From the NCBI RefSeq assembly GCF_035222485.1, contig NC_085920.1, positions 3,906,001 to 3,970,000 of the forward strand: DNA of 64,000 nucleotides, written 5' to 3'. This stretch comes from Podospora pseudoanserina (Eukaryota > Ascomycota > Sordariomycetes > Sordariales > Podosporaceae). The position numbers and the translations under genes were made by a program. The stretch's first letter is position 1. The number at the start of each line of letters is the position of its first letter. Positions 56,867 through 64,000 of the stretch are shown here, in pieces. The notes beneath the pieces were generated by a model that did no database searches, was not told where the DNA came from, and saw nothing but the letters and a program-made list of their open reading frames with translations.

Positions 56867-57236
56867 TTTCCATCTCGAGCCACCCAGTTGAGGTCCGGGT
56901 CCATGTTTAGATCATAGCCGGTCTGTGAAGGCTCATTCTGTTTTTCATGCCGTCTCTCACAGATATTTAAGGCTGTCTCTTATCGAGGTTTAGGTACCCA
57001 GGATTAGATCAAGCCTGACTTAGGATATCCATCCCGTCCCTACCGTTTCTCACAGACATTTCAAGGCTGACCGGTTAACGTTACCAGACCGGGAGAATTG
57101 CAAAGCTTACCCAGCACCAGGTTTACCATCTCGAGCCGCGCTGTCGATGGTAGTGGCTCCAGGTTTAGATCAAGATTGGCTTGGGAAGAACCATCCCGCC
57201 TCTGCCGTCCCTCACAGACATTTCAAGGCTGACTGA
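56867..57236 (+). repeat. three degenerate tandem copies of an ~85-115-bp unit
   Basis: Copies at about 56867-56978, 56988-57075 and 57119-57236. Shared blocks: CCATCTCGAGCC (copies 1 and 3), GGTTTAG or GTTTAGATCA, CATCCCGYCYCTRCCG (copies 2 and 3), and CTCACAGAYATTTMAAGGCTG (all three). Spacing between the last blocks is 93 and then 162 bp, so copy 3 carries extra sequence. Differences are mostly transitions. Confidence 0.8.
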
Positions 57237-58882
57237 CGGCAACACGGTTCGAGATGCAAGTTTGACATCTGTACCCATCCACGGCATGAAGCATGAAAGC
57301 ACAAAGTATGACTAGACCACGATATTCCCCCCCACCCCTCCCCCTCGTCTTATAGGCCACGGTAGGTAGTATAACGTGGCATGCATATGCACTCCAGATT
57401 TCTAGAGCGGGAGCTATTCTAAACAGATTATATCATATCGTCAGAGAGAAGTGTTATATGTGAACAGCAACAGCCGAACGGGTGGCCTGGCTTCCGATGC
57501 AGGATAGAGGCATGTTTTGCTCGCTTGAGGGGGGAGGGTAATATCAACAGTGTTGATGAGAGGCGTGGATGGGGACGGCCCGGAAAGGGTGGTGTAACTC
57601 TTGCCATGCGTTTTGGACATTGAACGCGAGAGAGGCATCACCACAACGGATTCTTGGATTGGAAATTGAGATGGACATGGACACGGCAAGAGACTGGACA
57701 AGGCAGACTTCTGAAACGCAGCCATCATCCCGTCTTATCACTGACGAGGGCATCAACGGTCCGTAGGCGCCTCTTTTACCGCCATGCCGGGCTCAATGAC
57801 GAAGATATCAGCAAGCGGGAGGAACCGCGGTGCTGGGCGTGATGGCGGCAAAGCTGCGAGTTGGTCACTCTTGAAGAAGGAAGTTAAAGTATTCTCTGGG
57901 ACGGAATGTGGTATCTTCAGTGGACCATCTGGTGAAGATTTCCGGTACGGAAGCCGCTCAAGACAAGGCGGGCAGTAAGCAGTGACTGATCGTCTCACTC
58001 CCGTTGGTTGAGATCTGATGCCGCACTCGCACTCAGAAAAGAGGTTAGCGGCGTGGGTAGAAAAAATGATCTGATCTCATCACCAATTAGACAAAGTGCC
58101 GCCCTCTTCCAGCCTTGTGCCCCTCCTTCCAGAGAGAAGGGCGGTCTGGGCGAAAGTCCACGTTAGGTTGCTTCCCACTCGGAGTTTGGAAAGATGAGAG
58201 AAGCCCACCAGCGAATAACACGCACTTCCGCACCCTCTTCCCAAAAGTCACGGAGAAGAAAGTCGAGCGCGCGGTGTGAGCAGAGGGAGGCAAGTGAAGG
58301 GCGTCTAACTGCAGAGTGATTTGGTCGCTGATTGGCTGGGGGTTTCCAGGGTGTCACCAAGGGAATCTATTTCGAGCGGCTATTTCCCCTCTTTTGACCA
58401 CCGTCCACTCACAAGGCACCACCAACAAGTCGCTCTTGGCCCCCAGCGCTTAAAAATACAGCATCCCACTGCAGACGGAAACAAGAGCTTCCATAGCGCA
58501 CTGCATGAGACTGTGTAGAAGCAACGCGCTTGTACCGGGGTATTCTGGCTATCACAGCATGTACTGTGGTACGACCTCCTGAATAAAACGATTTTGGTCC
58601 CTCTCTCTCTTGTTCCATTTTGTGCACTGGTTGCTCTTGCTTCCTGGTCCAATATCGCCAATTGTTGTTGTTGTTGCCGTCGACAGTGTTGATCCATCGC
58701 TCCATAATGTCTCGATAGCAGGTCTACAGGTACTTCCGGAATTGCTGTGCGACTTGTGTTCTGCCGGTTCGCGACACGGAAACGTGGAAAGTGTAGGATA
58801 CTGAGAAAGGAAGGGAAAAAGAAGCATAAGAGAAGGCTAGGAAACACAGCATAGCCACGACACCGCATATCGCCCACACACC

Positions 58883-60940
58883 ATGTCGGCACCACCACCT
58901 CAGGGGCCGGGAGGCTTCTCCCTCTTCCCAAATACTACTGCCAGACCACCGTCGAGGAGTCAGAACCAGCAGAGACCACCGACTAGGTCAGGGACACCTC
59001 AGGAGGGGCCGTCCAATTCGACAGAAGCATCGCCTCCTCGTGGTCCGAGGATACGGAGGGACTCTTCAGTCAGGGAAGGAAAGCAGAGGGTTGCATCAAC
59101 CAATCCATGGCAACATGCTCTTGACGCTCGAGAATCTCAACGACGGCAATATCCTCAGGAGAGCGAGGCCGGGCCGTCCAATGCTGTACCTGTCCCGGAC
59201 CCCGTGGTTGAGACGGCATGTGCTCAGCCGGTGAGCGATCCACCGCAGCGATGCGAGACAGCCTTCTCCGAAGCGCAGACTCTTGTCAGGAGTAACAGCG
59301 CTCGATCTCGAAGTTCAATTGCCAAACCACCACTCATATACGCCCCGGCTGGTCAATCTTCTTCTTCAGGAGGACCATCTTCCTCGTCCCATCACAACCC
59401 ACCACAACTTCGCTCCATCTTTCCCACCTACAACCCCGAGCTTCCTCTGGACAGACAGGAGTACTACCCAAAAGAAGCCTCCCCAACCCGCATTCCCCAA
59501 GCAGCCATCTCCCGTCCTCTCTACTCCCCACGACGAGAGCGCGCCCCAACTGTCACCAGCAACCACAACCCTCAGTCACCCCCCCAAGGACCAATCCAGT
59601 CCCCAGCGCCCACCACAACCTCCTCCCGCTGGCCCCGCCACCACGAACCGGCCGTGATCCCGCCCGTCTCCTCAACAGAAGAACTGCGCTCCCTCTGGAA
59701 AGTAACCAACGGCTGGAAAGCCTCCTCCCTTGAAGGCCGCCCCTTCTGCCTCAAACTCACCACAACCCCGGACGCCCCAGTCTACACCCTCTCCTCCTCC
59801 ACCTCGCAACCCTTCTACTGCCTCCGAATCGACCCAACCTCCGCCTCCGCCCTCGTCTCCCTCTCCCGCTACGACCCAAACAAACCCTTCAAACAATCCC
59901 CCCCCTCCCCAAACAGCGGCTCCCCCTCCCAATCCCCAACCCCAGGTGGCGTCTCCCAATCGGCAAACATAATCAACTCCTCCCCCTCCACGCCCCCCTC
60001 CTCCACCTCCCTCCGAACAAGCATGTCCCTCCGCACAAGCAAATCCACCCGCTCCCTCCAACACAACGCCAAAAACTGGCTAGAAGTCCTGACAACCTCC
60101 CTCACCCCCCCCGGCCTGAGGAACGAAAACGACGGTTTGGTCGCCCAGTTATGGCCCTCCGCCGCAGCACGCCTGGTAGCCGACCGCTCCAACGACGCAA
60201 CAACCGTCGCGCTCGCGCAGCAAGAATCCGCGCGGTTAGTCTTCGATCCCGATTCGGGCAACCACTTCCTCGTCCACCCCGCCTTAGCCATGCCCTTTTG
60301 CGTGACGATAGAGAGAAACCCGGTTTATTCAAGAACAGAATACACCCTCGAGCACCTCGAATCGCCCGTCCACCTCGCCAAACTCACCCGCGACGGGACA
60401 GGGCAGGGTTGGCTGGAAGTCGACACCTCCATCGCGGCCAAGATCGAGGCGGTGTACCTGGTTGATGTTGTTGTTGCTGCGTTGGTGCTGGTCGCGCACG
60501 GGGACGACCAATATACCGCCGGTGTCGAGGTCTTCGAGCCGCCTCCGGTTGTTTTTGGTGGGGGGAATGGTTCTGTCATCTCCGGCGACCGTCGCTCTTC
60601 ACGGTCGTCCAGACGGGCAGGGGGCGATTCCCGTGCGAGCATGAGAAGAGAAGAGAAACAACGGAAGAAAGAGGCCAAGAAGGCGGAGAAGAGGTCTAAA
60701 AGCCGATCCAGCAAGAAGAGGATGGAGCAGTTCGAGATTGACCTCGAGAGCCAGGATAGTGAATACGGCAAACGATCGGTGAAAGAAAAGGAGGAGAAGC
60801 TACCTGCTGTGCTGAGGGCGTTGGTGTGGCTGATCAAGATTTTCTTTAAATGCTTGATTGGGAGTCTAGCGCTGGTGTTTAAATGTCTCGGGGGAATCAT
60901 CAACGGGTTGGCGAGATGTTGTGGGTTAGGGAAGCTATAG
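58883..60940 (+). CDS. conserved fungal protein of unknown function with hydrophobic Cys-containing tail
   Basis: Single exon, 685 residues, starting MSAPPPQGPGGFSLFPNT. Residues 1-270 are disordered, Pro/Ser/Arg-rich. From ~272 a globular part appears (STEELRSLWKVTNGWKASSL, FCLKLTTTPDAPVYTLSS, LVFDPDSGNHFLVHPALAMP, EAVYLVDVVVAALVLVAH), split by a Ser/Pro loop at ~335-390. Near 590-640 is a strongly basic KKEAKKAEKRSKSRSSKKR stretch. The C terminus (ALVWLIKIFFKCLIGSLALV then FKCLGGIINGLARCCGLGKL) is amphipathic/hydrophobic with four Cys and could be acylated or dip into a membrane. Relatives in Aspergillus and other fungi carry the misleading name acetylserotonin-methyltransferase-like, but I see no SAM motif. 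The sense strand is almost G-free at 59590-60120 and turns G-rich at about 60430. Confidence 0.8.
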   Translation: MSAPPPQGPGGFSLFPNTTARPPSRSQNQQRPPTRSGTPQEGPSNSTEASPPRGPRIRRDSSVREGKQRVASTNPWQHALDARESQRRQYPQESEAGPSNAVPVPDPVVETACAQPVSDPPQRCETAFSEAQTLVRSNSARSRSSIAKPPLIYAPAGQSSSSGGPSSSSHHNPPQLRSIFPTYNPELPLDRQEYYPKEASPTRIPQAAISRPLYSPRRERAPTVTSNHNPQSPPQGPIQSPAPTTTSSRWPRHHEPAVIPPVSSTEELRSLWKVTNGWKASSLEGRPFCLKLTTTPDAPVYTLSSSTSQPFYCLRIDPTSASALVSLSRYDPNKPFKQSPPSPNSGSPSQSPTPGGVSQSANIINSSPSTPPSSTSLRTSMSLRTSKSTRSLQHNAKNWLEVLTTSLTPPGLRNENDGLVAQLWPSAAARLVADRSNDATTVALAQQESARLVFDPDSGNHFLVHPALAMPFCVTIERNPVYSRTEYTLEHLESPVHLAKLTRDGTGQGWLEVDTSIAAKIEAVYLVDVVVAALVLVAHGDDQYTAGVEVFEPPPVVFGGGNGSVISGDRRSSRSSRRAGGDSRASMRREEKQRKKEAKKAEKRSKSRSSKKRMEQFEIDLESQDSEYGKRSVKEKEEKLPAVLRALVWLIKIFFKCLIGSLALVFKCLGGIINGLARCCGLGKL

Positions 60941-61195
60941 GTGTTTCTTTCATGTCGATATTTGATTCCACCGGTTGGGTTTTTTTTGGGTCAGGCAGGA
61001 CAGGATATGAACTCATGAATTCTGGCGTCGGGTATATATCTCAGGTTCTAATATCAATATCTCCCTCCCCCTTTTCCCCTCAGAGTGAAGCCAGACTCTC
61101 GCTCTGTTTGGAGAGGGAAAAACAAACGATGGGTACTAGTGGCAGAAACGTACATTACAAAAACAAATCAAAGAAAACCATCTCCAGCCCAGAGA

Positions 61196-62030
61196 TCACC
61201 TCTTCCTCTCCCTGACCTTAATCCTCCTCCCCGCCTTCGTAACCCCCCCGCTCGTCGCCGTTTTCGCCATCTTCGCCTGTGTAACCTCCAGTTCCAACTC
61301 GGCATCCGTCAACGCCTTGAGCTTTTTCCTCGCCTCCTTCAACTTCTTAGCCAATTTCTCCAAATTCCGCTCCTTCCTCACCCTCTCCTCATCATCCTCA
61401 TCATCACTCTCCTGTTCCCTCTCCTGCCTTTTCCTTCCCTCCACCACCTCCTTCCGCTCCTCAACCCCCTCACAAAAAACAATCTTCTTCGCTTTCTTCG
61501 GTTGTTGCCCTCCTATATCAAACTCATCCTCACTATCCTCCTCCTCTTCCCCCCCGCCCGCAAGCACCCACCTCTCCTCCAACCCCCTCACCTCCTTGGC
61601 AACAATATTCCTCACAGTCCTCACATACCCCAAATCCTGCGTCTTGAGCAGCCTGACTAAATCCACACCCATAGCCTTGTTTCCCCTATCCCCCGCTACC
61701 TTTCCATCAAACCCTTTTCCCGCAGTGAGAGAAGATGACCCGGCCGACTTGCGGGACATCATGCCGAAATAAAACTCATCTTCGTTCTTCTCGGCGGCTT
61801 TCTCCCGGAGGGATTTGAGGACTGTTTGCTTTTTTTTGTAGTCCTTTGCGCGTTTTTGATAATCTTTTTTCTTTTCTAGGAGGCCGAGTTTGGCGCGCTC
61901 GAGGGGCTGGGCGCGTTCACGGTGGGAGCGGCGTTGGACGCTGTGTTATTTACTGGTTAGCATTTGAAAAAAAAAAAGGATGAGGAGGGGGGGGGGAGGG
62001 AAGGGGTTACCTGTTCCGTAGGGAAGACAT
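61196..62030 (-). CDS. UTP11: U3 snoRNP component Utp11
   Basis: Two exons, a tiny first one 62011-62030 (MSSLRN plus two bases) and 61196-61940; intron 70 nt, phase 2; 254 residues. The join gives [20 protein letters not shown] followed by [20 protein letters not shown], the classic Utp11 N terminus, then [32 protein letters not shown] and a basic coiled C-terminal end. Utp11 is part of the small-subunit processome in the nucleolus and is needed for 18S rRNA processing. An acidic stretch [11 protein letters not shown] and the Lys-rich tail are normal for the family. Without the 20-nt exon the gene would lack a start, so that exon is well supported. Confidence 0.93.
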
Positions 62031-62608
62031 GGTGATGGTTTGGGGTTTGCGACTTTTTGGGTTGCGGTTCTGTTGACTTTCTTTTGCGACTTTTGTGATG
62101 GAATCGGGTTGATTGATATCGCTGTCGCTGTTACAACTGAAAAAGTGCGACAGTGAAGGTGGAAGTAGAGTGATCGAATAATCGATTGATAGCGAGATCG
62201 TCGCTCTTCAACAGCGAAAGCAGCGGGCGGTCAGGATTTCTGGCGGGCGTTTGCTCGACAGACGGCAGAACCAAAATTTGAGAGCTGCGCAGCTGCGATA
62301 AGATAAGACTTTGGCAGCAGGGTTGGGTGGGGTCTCCGAACTCCACTGTGGTCGAGATCCAGACCACCAAGGGTTCGAGATCCACTTTCAATGTACGCTT
62401 TCTGACGACGTCATATTCGAGATGTCAATTTCAGGAAATGTTTTGGGGGAATATCAAAAGTCTGCTGTGTTCCATTGATAGCGATTGTTTTAGCGATTTC
62501 CCATCTGGCTTATAATCCAGATGTAAGTAGAGTATATAGGTCAGTCATCAATCATTCCCCTCCCCAACGCCCACATCCCAAACACCACAAAGACTCCAAC
62601 AAAACAGA
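62031..62608. other. intergenic
   Basis: 578 nt with the Utp11 promoter and the 3' flank of the CorA-like gene. No further feature. Confidence 0.5.
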
Positions 62609-64000
62609 TCAACACATCCCCTTCCCCTCTACCCTACGCTTCCCCATCCCCCCACCCCTCACCACCTTTGCAAAAAAATACAGCCCAAAAGCCACCACAC
62701 TAACCGGCACGGCAACCGCCCAATACATCCAAAACCTCTCCCCCCCGGGCGCAAACCAATCCTCCATCCCAAACAAGCTCGCCACAAACCCAAGCGGTAT
62801 AAACACCAACCCCACCACCGTCAACGCCTTGACGCTCGTCGCCTCCTGCCTGCTCAACACCTGCTCCTCCACCGCCTGCCTATTCCCCGCCATCCCCGCC
62901 AGCCCAGTGATACTACTGCTCAAAAGCTCGACCCTCCTCCTCACATCCTTCAACGCCATGTACAAAAACTGAAAATCTGCCTCGGAAGACGAACCACTGC
63001 CAGACAAAACGTTCGGTGCCTGAAACGGAATCCGACACTGTATCATGATCGACTCGAGATCAATACAATAGTACGACAACCTCCGCTCATACGACTGCAC
63101 ATCTGACCACTGTTTCTCTACCGCGGTGGTGTTGAAATACTCGAGATTCTCCTGCCTCGACATGCTATGCTGCACGTGAGAGATGTACGTCTGCAAAAAA
63201 CCGACGTGTTGGCGGTAATGGCTTGCGACGATCTTTTGCGCAAGGGTCAAGACCAGGTCGGTGCCGTGGCTGTCGAATAAATCCCAGTGGTGATCGAGGT
63301 AGAAGCACAAGTCGTCGAGGAGTGTCGTTCTGGGCGGGCCGCCGCGGTGGAGGTTCTTCATCTGTCGTTGGTGAGGGATGAAGTCGGGGTACCCCCCCTG
63401 GTGGAAGCGCGTGATGGGGGAGACGGGGATCGGGTTGTAGGCTTCGTAAGAGGTCCCTACGTATCGGAGGGGGGGGTCGGTGATGACGATGCAATCCCAG
63501 CCTGTGCCATTTTCTCGTGGGCGCCGCCAGATGGAGCACTTCCTGTGGAGGCAGACTGTGTCGGCGAATTTACCGAGGATTCGAGTAGTTGTGACGGTGC
63601 GCCCGGTTTCTGCGCAAAAGACGCGAAAGTTGCTTTGGAGGTCGTTGGGGAGGGAGATGAGCTGGTAGTATCTCATGGTGACATGCTCTTTTTGGACGCA
63701 TGGGAGCGAGATGTTGTAGTAGGCGTCGTTGGACTTGAAGGCTTCGGGGGCGTTGTCTCGTTCGTGGTCGACGAAGAAGGCGGGGTGGATGTTGAAGTGT
63801 GTGCCCAGGGTGCCGATGTGGGCTGGGGCTTGGCCCTCCATGATGATGATTCGGCGTCCATCTGGGCCTGAGGCGGGTGATTCGTCGGTCAAGGAGAGTC
63901 TGAACTTTGCTGGGTCGCTGCACTGCCACGGCTTTCTGGTGAAGGGAGAGCCCGCGGATGGGGACTCTAGCACGGCGATTCTGGTGTTTTTGAAGGGCCA
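62609..64000 (-). CDS. CorA-like membrane protein, 5' end beyond the window
   Basis: The frame is open from the window edge to the stop at 62609-62611, at least 463 codons; the true start lies outside. A large soluble part (e.g. HFNIHPAFFVDHERDN, WDCIVITDPPLRYVGTSYEA, LDDLCFYLDHHWDLFDSHGT) leads into long helices (VQSYERRLSYYCIDLESIMI; ALKDVRRRVELLSSSITGLA). Two closing membrane segments follow: LTVVGLVFIPLGFVASLFGM and FWMYWAVAVPVSVVAFGLYF. This is the CorA/ZntB fold. The metal-selecting GMN motif that ends the first membrane helix reads GME here. Many fungal CorA-like proteins of this type have lost clear transporter motifs, so magnesium transport is not assured. Sense codons are C-rich upstream and G-rich from about 63280 to the stop. 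Confidence 0.8.
   Translation of the reverse strand, partial: WPFKNTRIAVLESPSAGSPFTRKPWQCSDPAKFRLSLTDESPASGPDGRRIIIMEGQAPAHIGTLGTHFNIHPAFFVDHERDNAPEAFKSNDAYYNISLPCVQKEHVTMRYYQLISLPNDLQSNFRVFCAETGRTVTTTRILGKFADTVCLHRKCSIWRRPRENGTGWDCIVITDPPLRYVGTSYEAYNPIPVSPITRFHQGGYPDFIPHQRQMKNLHRGGPPRTTLLDDLCFYLDHHWDLFDSHGTDLVLTLAQKIVASHYRQHVGFLQTYISHVQHSMSRQENLEYFNTTAVEKQWSDVQSYERRLSYYCIDLESIMIQCRIPFQAPNVLSGSGSSSEADFQFLYMALKDVRRRVELLSSSITGLAGMAGNRQAVEEQVLSRQEATSVKALTVVGLVFIPLGFVASLFGMEDWFAPGGERFWMYWAVAVPVSVVAFGLYFFAKVVRGGGMGKRRVEGKGMC

Larger units (their letters stand above)
55668..58882. other. 3.2-kb gene-free stretch with tandem repeats
   Basis: No frame here carries a domain. It holds a 20-bp tandem duplication (56338-56377) and a three-copy degenerate repeat (56867-57236). 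The final ~500 nt are pyrimidine-rich and likely contain the promoter of the gene at 58883. The 183-codon frame 58380-58931 (-) is antisense to that leader. Confidence 0.5.

Noticed and set aside
1-64000. Search for retroelements, DNA transposons and tRNA genes
   Set aside because: No reverse transcriptase, integrase or transposase motifs, no long terminal repeats, and no cloverleaf with convincing A and B boxes were found by eye. A tRNAscan or RepeatMasker run could still find divergent ones.

Overview
The window is nuclear DNA of a filamentous ascomycete, most likely Sordariomycetes and probably Sordariales. The protein-coding genes have short introns (about 50-110 nt) with GT...AG ends. 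There is a lone dispersed 5S rRNA gene, as in Neurospora and its relatives. The gene set is typical of Pezizomycotina: GUP1, Hpm1, Utp11, Dhr2-like helicase, SDHAF3, and fungal NLRs. The order-level placement is inference from general resemblance; no search was run. I saw no recognisable LTR, LINE or DNA transposon, no CRISPR array and no confident tRNA.

Layout. 1-1938 holds no gene. 1939-9000: a multi-pass membrane protein (+), the MBOAT acyltransferase GUP1 (-) and an FBXO9-type F-box protein (-). 9784-11100 is a relic zone with a 5'-truncated ribokinase copy that keeps an intron and a decayed 5S rRNA copy. 11418-16135: cytosolic (probably also mitochondrial) alanyl-tRNA synthetase (-), divergent from a Gln/His-rich unknown protein (+) whose last codons recur as a 27-bp minisatellite in the 3' flank. 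17001-26739: an RCR-like membrane protein (-), a PTC7-like PP2C phosphatase (+), a GPI-anchored wall protein (-) and an Hpm1-like histidine methyltransferase (-). 28011-29950: a Baeyer-Villiger-type flavin monooxygenase (+).

31435-46206 is the most interesting part. Two tandem patatin/NB-ARC/TPR NLR genes (a decayed one, then a whole one of 1330 residues) lie about 5 kb from a diverged SEC9/SNAP-25-type SNARE gene. Only SDHAF3 and a DEAH/DEIH-box helicase lie between them. Linked patatin-NLR and sec-9 genes form the plp-1/sec-9 allorecognition pair of Neurospora crassa and occur at the vic2 incompatibility locus of Cryphonectria parasitica. This is therefore a candidate self/non-self cell-death locus.

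46517-64000: a hypothetical Ser/Pro-rich protein, a GTPBP1/2-like translational GTPase (+), a 5S rRNA gene (-), mitochondrial threonyl-tRNA synthetase (-), a coiled-coil membrane protein (+), a 3.2-kb gene-free stretch with degenerate repeats, a conserved fungal protein with a hydrophobic Cys-containing tail (+), Utp11 (-) and the 3' part of a CorA-like membrane protein (-) cut by the window edge.

A general pattern recurs in about ten genes: the sense strand is C-rich at synonymous sites over the 5' part and changes rather abruptly to G-rich over the last few hundred bases. The NLRs, AlaRS and helicase lack it.
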